Shown here one piece after another: positions 1-7,197 of a DNA stretch of 12,503 nt (position 1 is the first letter of the stretch; every line of letters starts with the position of its first letter). The stretch covers positions 1 to 12,503 of the forward strand of contig CAJGCI010000044.1 of NCBI GenBank assembly GCA_904501855.1. The letters are read 5' to 3'. Position numbers and translations under genes: made by a program. The notes below the pieces were generated by a model. The model did no database searches. It was not told where the DNA came from and worked only from the letters and a program-made list of their open reading frames with translations. The stretch is from Oscillospiraceae bacterium. Lineage in GTDB: Bacteria; Bacillota; Clostridia; Oscillospirales; Oscillospiraceae.

Positions 1-1
1 C

Positions 2-484
2 GCGGATCTTTCCCATCACCCCGCCCGCTACGCACTGGTGGAACTGGAGAACATCCATGACGAAGCGCAGGTGTTCGAGCCCATCCACCGTGTCATCGTC
101 AACACCGATCCCGAAGCGCTGCTGGAGGCCCTGAAGGCCGAGGCCTGCGCCGAGGAGGGCTTCGAAGTCCGGTGGTACATCGGGGACAAGACCGGCACCG
201 TAAAGCTGGATCCCGCCAAGAGCGAGCTGGCCGTAGGCGTGCTGCAGGCCTTCCTGGATGACTATCTGAAGAAGAATGCCGGCGACATCGACTACATCCA
301 CGACGATGACGCACTCATCGATCTTGCCAAGCAGGACAACGCCATCGGCTTCCTCCTGCCCGGCATGGAAAAGAGCCAGCTGTTCCGCGGTGTCATTCAC
401 GACGGAGCACTGCCCCGCAAGACCTTCTCCATGGGACACAGCCGTGAAAAACGGTACTACCTGGAAGGCCGCAAGATCCGCTGA
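2..484 (+). CDS. DUF1015 family protein, C-terminal part (5' end outside window)
   Basis: The reading frame is open from the first bases of the window to TGA at 482-484 and gives about 160 residues. It is therefore the 3' end of a gene that starts upstream; the GTG at 38 is an internal codon. Recognisable DUF1015 (COG4198) signatures are HPARYALVELENIHD at the start, followed by FEPIHRV, and the C-terminal GHSREKRYYLEGRKI, which closes this family. Full members are about 400 residues, so roughly the last 40% is seen. The biochemical role of the family is not settled; in many Clostridia the gene lies near the serine biosynthesis genes serC and serA, which cannot be checked here. A good terminator follows 19 bases after the stop codon. 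Family assignment is strong; function is open. Confidence 0.88.
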   Translation, partial: ADLSHHPARYALVELENIHDEAQVFEPIHRVIVNTDPEALLEALKAEACAEEGFEVRWYIGDKTGTVKLDPAKSELAVGVLQAFLDDYLKKNAGDIDYIHDDDALIDLAKQDNAIGFLLPGMEKSQLFRGVIHDGALPRKTFSMGHSREKRYYLEGRKIR

Positions 485-502
485 CTATCTCACTCCTGTC
501 GA

Positions 503-537
503 GGGTATCGGAGAGAATTCTCCGGTGCCCTTTTGTT
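503..537 (+). terminator. Rho-independent terminator of the DUF1015 gene
   Basis: Arms at 503-514 and 519-530 form a 12-bp stem (two G-U pairs in the + strand RNA) around the loop GAAT, directly followed by TTTTGTT. It sits 19 bases after the DUF1015 stop codon, as expected for its terminator. Confidence 0.82.
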
Positions 538-545
538 ATGCCCGA

Positions 546-582
546 AAAAGGAAGCAGCCCCCGGCGGGAACGCCGGGGGCTG
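546..582 (-). terminator. Strong terminator of the 4Fe-4S protein gene, possibly bidirectional
   Basis: Arms at 555-566 and 571-582 form a perfect 12-bp, almost all G-C stem with a GGAA loop in + orientation. On the - strand the hairpin is followed by CTTCCTTTTTC, a usable U-tract for the gene ending at 606. On the + strand the downstream sequence is only moderately T-rich, so it may also back up the DUF1015 terminator. Confidence 0.8.
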
Positions 583-605
583 TCGGTTCTTGTGTTCGGT
601 TTTGG

Positions 606-1454
606 TCATTCGCCCAGCAGGATCCGGGTGGTGAGCTTGTCCTCGTGCTCATAGTCTTCCCGGCGGATCATCCTCCGGGCTCCGGTGGGGCAGGTGGAGA
701 CGCACAGGCCGCAGCCGAGGCATTTGGAAGTGTCCACGGTGCTCCGGCCGTCCTCTCCCGCGGTGTTGCAGTCGAAGATGCACCGGTCCAGACAGGTGCC
801 GCACTCATCACAGCCCTTGCATTTCTCCCGGTCCAGGGAGACGATCTCGGGACCGGCCAGCACCTGGTCCCGGCGGCCCGCCTTGTAGGCCTTGACGGGG
901 ATGCACAGCTCGTCGTCGCAGTTGCACATGACGAAGGTCCATTTCCCGGAGGAGTGGCAGTACATGACGGTGTGCACCAGTCTGCACTCATCGAAGTACC
1001 GGATCATCTCCTTGGCCTCCTCCGCCGTCTCGATGAGACGGTACGGCTCCTTGATCCCCGTGTGCCGGAGACTGGTGTACATGTCCGCGGTGTACAACAG
1101 GGCCATGTCCTTTTCCACCGGCTCCCGGAACTTGTTGGTGGCAGTCTGGCAGACGCACTTGGTCACCGCCATCCGGGCGGAGTCGTTCTCCAGCTGCTGG
1201 GAATAGATGAAGTCGATGAACCGGCAGGCGGCCTCGGCGGTGACCACCACCTCCCGGGGAAGGGCCTTGGGCGTGGGGGTCTTGTTGAACTGTCTGGCCC
1301 GTTCCGGCGTGGCCAGCATGAAATCCGTAAAGCGCAGGATCAGGGGCTCGGTGAATCCGTAGATCCACTGCTGGATCTTCTGGGACCGCGTCACCGGTCT
1401 CAGCTCTCCGGTGGAGGGATCCAGAACGAGCCCGCTGCTTTTTTTCCTTGCCAT
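606..1454 (-). CDS. 4Fe-4S dicluster (ferredoxin-like) protein with extra cysteines
   Basis: The protein is 282 aa and is likely a cytoplasmic electron-transfer or redox protein. The C-terminal third holds a two-cluster ferredoxin fold. One motif is C215-x2-C218-x2-C221-x3-C225 and the other is C245-x2-C248-x2-C251-x3-C255 followed by Pro; by family precedent each cluster takes three cysteines of one motif and the last of the other. C212 and C229 flank the first motif and are extra. The N-terminal 200 residues carry a second Cys set: C100-x-C102, C166 followed by His, C177-x-C179 and C184, which could bind a further metal or cluster (inference). The start is the ATG at 1454, because GGAAGGAG lies 8 bases upstream; an upstream in-frame GTG at 1472 would place that site inside the coding sequence. 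The gene is monocistronic, with its own promoter and terminator. The electron partner is unknown. Confidence 0.85.
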   Translation of the reverse strand: MARKKSSGLVLDPSTGELRPVTRSQKIQQWIYGFTEPLILRFTDFMLATPERARQFNKTPTPKALPREVVVTAEAACRFIDFIYSQQLENDSARMAVTKCVCQTATNKFREPVEKDMALLYTADMYTSLRHTGIKEPYRLIETAEEAKEMIRYFDECRLVHTVMYCHSSGKWTFVMCNCDDELCIPVKAYKAGRRDQVLAGPEIVSLDREKCKGCDECGTCLDRCIFDCNTAGEDGRSTVDTSKCLGCGLCVSTCPTGARRMIRREDYEHEDKLTTRILLGE

Positions 1455-1504
1455 GAAAAACGCTCCTTCCACATTCTGGAAAGTTCTGGTAATTCTTCGG
1501 TTCC

Positions 1505-1533
1505 ATTGTACACGGAAAACGGCCTGCTTACAA
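1505..1533 (-). promoter_or_regulatory. Sigma-A type promoter of the 4Fe-4S protein gene
   Basis: Read on the - strand, TTGTAA (1533-1528) and TACAAT (1510-1505) are separated by 17 bases. This is a close match to the -35/-10 consensus with ideal spacing, about 50 bases upstream of the ATG at 1454. Confidence 0.75.
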
Positions 1534-1556
1534 TCTCATTGGCGTTCACGGGAACG

Positions 1557-1590
1557 TAAAAGCCCCTCCGGCCGGCAGGCCGGAAGGGCT
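1557..1590 (-). terminator. Terminator of the rhodanese-hydrolase operon
   Basis: Arms at 1578-1590 and 1561-1573 form a 13-bp stem in the - strand RNA (one U-G pair) around a 4-base loop, followed by TTTTACG. It begins 4 bases after the hydrolase stop codon. The + strand side also ends in CTTTT, so it could work both ways, but no + strand gene arrives here. Confidence 0.82.
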
Positions 1591-1594
1591 CTTT

Positions 1595-2413
1595 TCATGT
1601 CTGCATGTCACGGTTCAGGAATTCGAAGACCCGGGAGTAGAAGTCCGGGGCCTCCTCGTAGGCGGCGTGGCCCAGCCCGGGATACAGGAACAGTTCGCTG
1701 CCCGGGATCCGGGCATGGAGCTCGCGGGACGCCTCCGCCCCCACGATGCGGTCCTCCTCACCGCCCAGGATGAGGGTGGGGCAGGTGATGCGTTCCAGAT
1801 CCTTTTCGATATCGAAGGAGAGGATGGCATTTCCGTTGGCATAGAACCGGTCATAGCTGCGGGGCCGTCCCACGGCACCCAGCAGGGGATACATCTTCCG
1901 GTATTTCTTCAGCCGCTCCGGGGAGTAGCTGTCCTCCGCGGTGTCGATCATCAGCTGCCGGTGATCGCCTCTGCGGGCGTCTTCCATCCACCGGGTGACG
2001 CAGTCTTTCGTCCGTTCGTTCGCCCGGGGCGCCGTCACCGCCAGGATCAGCCGGTCCATCCGCTCCGGACGGGCCGACGCGAGACACTGGGCGATCATGC
2101 CGCCCTGGGAGACTCCCAGCACGGAACACGTCCGGATGCCCATGGCGTCCAGGACCGTGACCTGATCCTCCGCCATGTCCTGCATGGTGATGCCTTCCGG
2201 CAGGTCGTTTATTCGGCTGAACATGGTGACGGTGAAGTCTTCCAGGATGGGAAGGTACGGCTTTGCCAGCAGGAGAGCCTTGCCCTTTACGGTGGCCAGT
2301 CCGTCCGACAGTCCCGGAAGCACGATGAGGTTCCGGTCCCCGCTGCCGAAGGATGCGTATTCCATCTCCGTCGTTCCCACGGGAACGCTGCCGCTGCGGA
2401 TGTTTCTTGCCAT
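1595..2413 (-). CDS. Alpha/beta-fold hydrolase
   Basis: The protein is 272 aa, a usual size for single-domain alpha/beta hydrolases, with no signal peptide, so likely cytoplasmic. The nucleophile elbow is G-V-S102-Q-G-G. The acid is probably Asp221 in GGEEDRIVG and the base His249 in GLGHAAYEE, so the Ser-Asp-His triad appears complete. A cap insertion lies at about residues 130-195. The family covers esterases, lactonases and C-C bond hydrolases, and the substrate cannot be told from sequence. The start is the ATG at 2413, preceded by GGAAGGAGG; an in-frame extension to 2497 would overlap the rhodanese gene and has no ribosome site. Only 19 bases separate it from the rhodanese stop, so the two are co-transcribed. 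A strong terminator follows. Confidence 0.85.
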   Translation of the reverse strand: MARNIRSGSVPVGTTEMEYASFGSGDRNLIVLPGLSDGLATVKGKALLLAKPYLPILEDFTVTMFSRINDLPEGITMQDMAEDQVTVLDAMGIRTCSVLGVSQGGMIAQCLASARPERMDRLILAVTAPRANERTKDCVTRWMEDARRGDHRQLMIDTAEDSYSPERLKKYRKMYPLLGAVGRPRSYDRFYANGNAILSFDIEKDLERITCPTLILGGEEDRIVGAEASRELHARIPGSELFLYPGLGHAAYEEAPDFYSRVFEFLNRDMQT

Positions 2414-2432
2414 GGATGGTCCTCCTTCCGGT

Positions 2433-2756
2433 CTACCAGGAGGAGCCTTTTTCCACCTCGCCCTTCCAGTTCTGGATGCCGCCGATGTTCCGGGCATCGG
2501 TATATCCCATGCGCCTGAACATCAGGACGGCCTGGGCGCTGCGGGTGCCCGCCAGGCAGTGTACGAAGAGGGGAGTGTCCAAATCCGGTACGGCGTCCTC
2601 GATGAGCTGCAGCTCCCGCAGGGGGATGTTGATGCTGCCGGCGATATGCCCCTGGGCATATTCATCCCGGTCCCGTACGTCCACCAGGACGGCGCCTTCC
2701 GTCTCCCGGCAGGTCTTCACGCCCTCGTTGATATCCGCTCTTCCGAATAAAGCCAT
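2433..2756 (-). CDS. Single-domain rhodanese-like sulfurtransferase
   Basis: The protein is 107 aa, the size of a one-domain rhodanese (GlpE/PspE type). The family moves sulfane sulfur through a persulfide on an active-site cysteine. The motifs are VLVDVRDRDEYAQGHIAGSINIPL (residues 23-46, the CH2A/CH2B region) and the active loop H-C67-L-A-G-T-R-S, in which Cys67 is the catalytic residue and the six-residue loop fits sulfur rather than phosphate chemistry. C-terminal GGIQNWKGE is typical. The start is the ATG at 2756 with AAAGGAG 9 bases upstream; the reading frame continues further upstream but has no ribosome site there. It is the first gene of a two-gene operon with the alpha/beta hydrolase. 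The sulfur donor and acceptor are unknown. Confidence 0.9.
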   Translation of the reverse strand: MALFGRADINEGVKTCRETEGAVLVDVRDRDEYAQGHIAGSINIPLRELQLIEDAVPDLDTPLFVHCLAGTRSAQAVLMFRRMGYTDARNIGGIQNWKGEVEKGSSW

Positions 2757-2790
2757 GTCATCGTTCTCCTTTGTCGGTGTTTTCAGCAAT

Positions 2791-2796
2791 ATTATA
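2791..2796 (-). promoter_or_regulatory. Probable -10 box of the rhodanese-hydrolase operon
   Basis: On the - strand this is a perfect TATAAT, about 35 bases before the rhodanese start. At 17-base spacing the -35 position holds TTTTCT, a weak match, so either the promoter is weak or an activator helps. The -10 box touches the 3' arm of the hairpin at 2797-2833. Confidence 0.5.
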
Positions 2797-2833
2797 CCCG
2801 ACACCGGGGCAGGAGAAAAGCCCCGGTGCCGGG
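2797..2833 (-). terminator. GC-rich hairpin after the DUF2975-like gene, probable terminator
   Basis: Arms at 2820-2833 and 2797-2810 give a 14-bp stem (one G-U pair) with a 9-base loop. It lies 22 bases after the stop codon at 2855. Downstream on the - strand comes TATAATATTG instead of a clean U-run, so termination may be incomplete. Confidence 0.55.
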
Positions 2834-2854
2834 TGGGAAGACAGGATCGACGGA

Positions 2855-3400
2855 TCAGACGGACAGATCCGTACTCTGTGTCAGTTCCGCGCCGTAACGG
2901 CACAGCACGCTGGCCACGATCATCATGATGCCGAGACTGATGGACACGGGGTCCTTGCCGGGAAATTCCCGTACGCCGGTCATGAAGTACTGGAAGATCT
3001 GATGGGCGATCTCCGCGGCGGCATAGGACGCGACGGGGATGCAGATGGCGCAGATCCCGAGACGTTTCAGCTCGTCGGCGCCCTGGAAAGTGAAGGGGGT
3101 GCCGGCGTCCAGCTCATGCTGGAAGTAACGCACCGCCATGCCGGCGAGGATCATCTCTCCGATGCACATGATCAGGACCTCCGTGGCGCCGGAGAGGGCC
3201 GTTCCCAGATTGAGCTTTTCCGATACTTCGATCAGGCCGCGGATGGTGGTGCCGCCCAGCTTGAAGTTCTCCGGGATCGCCACGAGCCCGAAGATCCCGA
3301 AGGCGCACAGGATGGCGCCCACCAGGGAGGCGACGTAGATGATCCGGCTGAAGATCCTGCCCAGCCGGGACAGGGTCTGAATGGTGTTCAGTGTTTTCAT
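2855..3400 (-). CDS. Four-helix membrane protein, DUF2975-like
   Basis: The protein is 181 aa. Four hydrophobic segments are visible at about residues 16-40, 71-92, 111-136 and 152-172, so it is an integral cytoplasmic-membrane protein with both ends probably inside. The segment GTPFTFQGADELKRLG (100-115), just before the third helix, resembles the conserved cytoplasmic loop of the DUF2975 family; the assignment is tentative. No catalytic residues stand out and the function is unknown. It starts 9 bases after the methyltransferase stop codon, and its ribosome site (AAGGAAAGGA) lies within the last codons of that gene, so the two are likely translated together. Codon use matches the GC-rich surroundings. 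Confidence 0.7.
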   Translation of the reverse strand: MKTLNTIQTLSRLGRIFSRIIYVASLVGAILCAFGIFGLVAIPENFKLGGTTIRGLIEVSEKLNLGTALSGATEVLIMCIGEMILAGMAVRYFQHELDAGTPFTFQGADELKRLGICAICIPVASYAAAEIAHQIFQYFMTGVREFPGKDPVSISLGIMMIVASVLCRYGAELTQSTDLSV

Positions 3401-3409
3401 TGTTTTTTC

Positions 3410-4297
3410 TTATCCTTTCCTTACCGCCAGCACATAGCCCACGCCCTCCGGCGCGGCCATGGGATGGCCGGCATGTTCGCTGTTGTATGTTGTGAAGAAC
3501 GCTTCGGTGGCTTCCTCCGCGTTTAAATGTTCGTAGATGAGAAATCCCGCCTCCGACAGGAGCGCTTCCAGCTTCTCACAGGAATACTCCGCCTTCATGG
3601 GTTCTCCCGCTCCGGCGGCCAGCTGGCGGTTCCGCCGGCTCTCACTGCCGCCTTCGGACTGCGGGTAATCGAAGCAGAGGGAAGAGCCCTCCCGGGAAAG
3701 CCCGGACAGGGTCCGGAGGAGCCTTCGGAACTCCTCTTCGGTGAGATAGTAGCTGATGCCCAGCAGACTGCCGAAAAAGGTCCTGTCCGGATCGAATCCC
3801 GCTTCGGTGAGCGTCTCCGCCCAGGCCGGTTCCGACAGGTCGCATCCCACGGATCGTACCCGGCACGCAGGTTCAAGGAAAGCCTTTTCGATGCGCCGCC
3901 GCCGGTCCTCCGTCATCTCCGGCAGGTCCAGTTCAAAGACGGTGAGGTTCTCGTTTCCGGTGCGGAGAGAAAAGGTGTCGTATCCGCAGGCGGCGATGAG
4001 GATCTGCCGGCAGCCCAGCAGGACGGCGTTGTCCAGCGCCCGTTCGCAGAAGGCGCTTCTTGCCAGCACCGAAGGCGCCAGCTGCCGGTCCACGATGAAT
4101 CGGAGGGCCTCCTCCGGGGTCCCCCGGAACTCCGGAGCGAAATAGGAGATGCCCCGGGCCATGTTTTCCGAGATGGCGGCATATTCCTCCTCCGCCAGCA
4201 TCTTTTCCGCCAGGGGATCGGCGAAGATGTGTGTGGTGTTGTTCCGGTAGTGGTATGCTCTTGCAAAGGTGCTTACCAGTGCGGTCATGTGATCCAT
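3410..4297 (-). CDS. SAM-dependent methyltransferase, LCM/TIGR00027 family
   Basis: The protein is 295 aa and is a class I methyltransferase of the leucine carboxyl methyltransferase-like group (PF04072/TIGR00027), whose bacterial members methylate carboxyl or hydroxyl groups of mostly unknown substrates. Features in order are DPLAEKML (27-34), RSAFCERALDNAV (80-92), SAM motif I IAACGYDTFSLR (101-112), acidic E122 in VFELDLPEM (expected to bind the ribose), GCDL (151-154, adenine side) and LLGISYYLTEEEF (178-190). Length is normal for the family. The start is the ATG at 4297 with AGGAG 8 bases upstream; a second ATG three codons later is less well placed. It is followed by the DUF2975-like membrane protein gene. 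The 53 bases to bceB contain a hairpin but no clear promoter. Confidence 0.85.
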   Translation of the reverse strand: MDHMTALVSTFARAYHYRNNTTHIFADPLAEKMLAEEEYAAISENMARGISYFAPEFRGTPEEALRFIVDRQLAPSVLARSAFCERALDNAVLLGCRQILIAACGYDTFSLRTGNENLTVFELDLPEMTEDRRRRIEKAFLEPACRVRSVGCDLSEPAWAETLTEAGFDPDRTFFGSLLGISYYLTEEEFRRLLRTLSGLSREGSSLCFDYPQSEGGSESRRNRQLAAGAGEPMKAEYSCEKLEALLSEAGFLIYEHLNAEEATEAFFTTYNSEHAGHPMAAPEGVGYVLAVRKG

Positions 4298-4315
4298 AAT
4301 CCAATCTCCTGTCGC

Positions 4316-4339
4316 GGCGGAGCGATGATCCGCACCGCC
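4316..4339 (-). other. Small GC-rich hairpin between bceB and the methyltransferase gene
   Basis: GGCGG and GCG pair with CGC and CCGCC across one mismatch, with a 6-base loop. It lies 11 bases downstream of the bceB stop codon. No U-run follows on the - strand, so it is at best a weak terminator or an RNA-end stabiliser. Confidence 0.4.
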
Positions 4340-4350
4340 GTTCGTTCACC

Positions 4351-6381
4351 CTATGAGACGATCCTGTAGTATGCATTGGATGTTGCTTTGTATATGACGG
4401 CATATACCGTTCCGCAGATCAGCACGCAGACCCCGGAACAGATAAGCAGACGCGGGATGTCGAACAGCCCGAACAGCATGAGCAGTTTGTGTACGATCGG
4501 CAGTACGACAGCCAGATGGATGCAGGCAAAGACAAGGGGGACCAGGAACACCGTCAGCATCTGTGAGTTGATGCTTTTTCTTATGTCCTCCTTTGTCATG
4601 CCGACCTTCTGCATGATGTCGAATCTTGACTGGTCCTCGAACCCTTCCGAGATCTGCTTGTAATACATGATGATCACGCAGGATATAAGGAATATGAGGC
4701 TGAGCAGGATCCCGAGGAAGAACAGCCCGCCGAATGTGCCGACGAAGTCGCCTCTTTCCGCCTCATGGCTCTCACAGTAAGAGTTGTCAAAGCCCAGCGG
4801 CAGCAGATCCTCTTTGATGTATTTGCCCAGCGTGCCCGCCAGCGCCACCTGCCCGTCGGACTCAAGATCGGTGTCAAAGCGGCATTGCCAGAACCATGCC
4901 AGCATCGGCGATCCGTCGTAGTCCTTATACCCGGTATAGTTTTTCGCCACCGTATTGATGTCGTTCACGATCATGAAGATACCGGGACAGGCAGAGACCG
5001 CTACGGACGGATCGATCTCGCTGATCCGGTCATCGATCCGCTTTGTGACTTTGAACGGAACATCCCCGATGGTGATCACATCATGGATCTCGATGTTTTT
5101 TACGGTTCCGACCAGCGCTTCACCCGGCGCCACGGTCTCGTGATAGCCGAACACCCGGTTATAGACATCCACATCTATGAACAGGACCTGTGCCACCCTG
5201 TCATAATTGATAAAGGCCATGTTGGTCTTCGAATTGAGCGTCATGTCCAGTTTGCTGTCCTCGAAATAGCCGGTTATGGACCATTCATAAAATGTTCTGT
5301 TGTTCGTGATCTTCGCACCATGTTCCCCGGCTGCGGCCTTCAGGTCATCATCCAGTTTCTCTCCCAGGTCCTTCAGGTTCTCATCATAGCCGTACTTGCA
5401 TGCGAAAGCGACCACTTCGCTGGGATAGCGTGTGTTAAGGCACTGTTCCGCGCCGGTGTAGAGGGAGGAAGTGGACGACATCATGACAAGGATCATGGTC
5501 AGAAGGATGCATATGGATGCCAGCCCCGCGCCGTTTCTCTTCATGCGGTACATCATGGAGGATACGGACACAAAATGATTCGTCCGGTAATAATAGTTCC
5601 TGTCTTTCTGCAGTATCCGGCACAAAATGACGGATCCCGCGATCAGCAGGGAATAGGTACCGATCATGATCAGTATCACAGCGACAAAGAACCACATCAG
5701 CGCGGACATGGGCTGCTGGATCCTGAGTGCGATAGAATACCCCGCTCCGAGAGAAGCAAGGCCGACGGTGCCTGCGAGCCAGTTGGACCTGGGAGGCTTT
5801 TCGCCTGCCTTGTCTGCCGTCACCAGCTCGATGGGGCTTGCAAAACCGACCTGCCGGACGGAATTGAGATAGATCAGGAAAAAGATCGCGCTGTAGGTGA
5901 GGACCGTCATGATCACGGAACGGAACGGGACCGAGAAGGTATACCGGACCGGAATATCGATCAGCTTCGTGAATCCCAGTTCCGCCAGTTTGGAAAGACC
6001 GATCCCGGCGATCAGCCCGCCGGCTGTCGCGGCTGCCCACGTGAACAGCGTCTCAAAGAACAGGATCCTTCCCAGATTGAACCGGTTCATCCCCAGCATG
6101 CTGTAAAGTCCGAACTCCTTCTTTCTGCCTCGGATCAGCGTAGCCTGTGTATAGAAGAGGAACAGAAGTCCGAAGAGCGTCATGATGTATGTGCCTATCT
6201 GCATCATGTCCGTCGCCGTGTGTCCTCCCGGCATACCGTCCATGATCCCGGAATACCCGAGGAAGTGAAAAATATAGTATACAGCGACCATCAGGATGCA
6301 CGTCACGATGTATGGCGCATAGAGCCTGCCGTTCTTCCGCATCCCGTTTGCGGCCATCCTTGGATAGAAACCCGCCTTCAT
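4351..6381 (-). CDS. bceB: BceB-type ABC transporter permease (FtsX domains)
   Basis: The 676-aa membrane permease has the BceB layout. Hydrophobic segments lie at about 22-42, 60-82, 108-130, 152-172, 203-222, 226-250 and 286-305, followed by an external domain of roughly 245 residues (306-550), then three more helices at 551-574, 608-630 and 645-665. This matches the ten-helix plan with a large loop between helices 7 and 8 that senses peptide antibiotics in known BceAB systems. Conserved stretches include GRKKEFGLYSMLGM (85-98) and YKQISEGFEDQSRFDIMQKVGM (574-595). The ATG at 6381 overlaps the ATPase stop codon (ATGA), so translation is coupled. Family role: export or target release for bacitracin, lantibiotics or similar lipid II-directed peptides; the actual substrate is unknown. 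GC content is clearly lower than in neighbouring genes. The symbol is by similarity of type only. Confidence 0.85.
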   Translation of the reverse strand: MKAGFYPRMAANGMRKNGRLYAPYIVTCILMVAVYYIFHFLGYSGIMDGMPGGHTATDMMQIGTYIMTLFGLLFLFYTQATLIRGRKKEFGLYSMLGMNRFNLGRILFFETLFTWAAATAGGLIAGIGLSKLAELGFTKLIDIPVRYTFSVPFRSVIMTVLTYSAIFFLIYLNSVRQVGFASPIELVTADKAGEKPPRSNWLAGTVGLASLGAGYSIALRIQQPMSALMWFFVAVILIMIGTYSLLIAGSVILCRILQKDRNYYYRTNHFVSVSSMMYRMKRNGAGLASICILLTMILVMMSSTSSLYTGAEQCLNTRYPSEVVAFACKYGYDENLKDLGEKLDDDLKAAAGEHGAKITNNRTFYEWSITGYFEDSKLDMTLNSKTNMAFINYDRVAQVLFIDVDVYNRVFGYHETVAPGEALVGTVKNIEIHDVITIGDVPFKVTKRIDDRISEIDPSVAVSACPGIFMIVNDINTVAKNYTGYKDYDGSPMLAWFWQCRFDTDLESDGQVALAGTLGKYIKEDLLPLGFDNSYCESHEAERGDFVGTFGGLFFLGILLSLIFLISCVIIMYYKQISEGFEDQSRFDIMQKVGMTKEDIRKSINSQMLTVFLVPLVFACIHLAVVLPIVHKLLMLFGLFDIPRLLICSGVCVLICGTVYAVIYKATSNAYYRIVS

Positions 6382-7142
6382 TTCCCGTCACCGCCCTGTG
6401 CGAGGAGTGTCAGCGTGTCACTGATCTTCTGATACATCTGCTGATCCGTGGCGTCTTCCTTGTAGATCTGATGGAATACGACGCCGTCCTTGATGAACAT
6501 CACCCGGGACGCACGGCTTGCCGCCCTGGTGGAATGCGTGACCATCAGAATCGTATGTCCCATCCGATTCACCTTTGCGAAAAGATCCAGCAGCTCATCG
6601 GACGATTTCGAGTCAAGGGCACCGGTTGGTTCATCCGCCAGGACGATGCGCGGTTCCGTGATCAGTGCCCTGGCAACGGCGGCTCTCTGTTTCTGACCTC
6701 CGGACACCTCATAAGGATATTTCCTGAGGATCTCCCGGATCCCAAGCGGCTCCGCCAGATCATCCAGCCGCCTCTTCATCTCTTCCGGTTTCGTTCCGGC
6801 AAGGACCAGCGGGAGATAGATATTGTCTTCCAGGGAAAAAGTATCCAGCAGATTGAAGTCCTGGAACACAAATCCCAGGTTGTCCCTGCGGAATCTTGCC
6901 AGTTCGGAATCCCGGACCGAGCTCAGTTCCATGCCGTCGAGGATGACGGAGCCTTCCGTCGGCTTGTCCAGTGCCGCTATGATGTTCAGCAGGGTGGTCT
7001 TGCCGCTGCCGGACTCTCCCATGATCGCAACATATTCCCCCTTTTCCACGGCAAAACTGACGCCCTTCAGCGCCTCCACCGAGGCACCTCCGAAACGGGT
7101 CTTATATGTTTTTCTGATTTCTTTTGCTTCGAGTAAACTCAT
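6378..7142 (-). CDS. bceA: BceA-type ABC transporter ATP-binding protein
   Basis: The 254-aa ATPase powers the adjacent permease from the cytoplasm. All motifs are intact: Walker A GESGSGKT (42-49), Q-loop Q94 in VFQDFNLLD, signature VSGGQKQR (146-153), Walker B IVLADEP (166-172) with catalytic E171, D-loop GALDS (174-178) and switch H203. It belongs to the MacB/LolD/BceA (3.A.1.122/134) branch, and the large BceB-like partner places it in the BceA group. The start is the ATG at 7142; AGGAG at 7158-7154 lies 11 bases upstream, a slightly long spacing. No sigma-A promoter could be recognised in the 109 bases upstream, although this stretch is unusually AT-rich. No histidine kinase or response regulator gene lies nearby, unlike many bceAB loci. 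Confidence 0.88.
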   Translation of the reverse strand: MSLLEAKEIRKTYKTRFGGASVEALKGVSFAVEKGEYVAIMGESGSGKTTLLNIIAALDKPTEGSVILDGMELSSVRDSELARFRRDNLGFVFQDFNLLDTFSLEDNIYLPLVLAGTKPEEMKRRLDDLAEPLGIREILRKYPYEVSGGQKQRAAVARALITEPRIVLADEPTGALDSKSSDELLDLFAKVNRMGHTILMVTHSTRAASRASRVMFIKDGVVFHQIYKEDATDQQMYQKISDTLTLLAQGGDGK

Positions 7143-7148
7143 ATATGT

Positions 7149-7176
7149 AAATGCTCCTGATTGGTAAAAAATGCTC
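7149..7176 (-). repeat. Two direct repeats of GAGCATTT before bceA
   Basis: On the - strand GAGCATTT occurs at 7176-7169 and again at 7156-7149, exactly 20 bases apart (about two helix turns). The second copy carries part of the bceA ribosome site. It could be a regulator site or chance. Confidence 0.3.
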
Positions 7177-7197
7177 TTAAAGTGACTTCCTGGGAAC

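Noticed and set aside
276..1559. A 427-codon open frame on the + strand across the DUF1015 end and the 4Fe-4S gene
   Set aside because: It runs through two strong terminators and antisense to a clear ferredoxin-like gene with promoter and ribosome site; the translation is low-complexity and typical of a GC-rich shadow frame.
1667..4369. Three further long + strand frames (1667-2518, 2771-3526, 3527-4369)
   Set aside because: Each is antisense to a gene with recognised motifs; they arise from the high GC at third codon positions.
4765..6432. A 555-codon open frame on the + strand opposite bceB
   Set aside because: The bceB product has a full family architecture; the antisense translation is rich in His, Asp, Arg and Gln, shows no domain, and has no ribosome site or promoter.
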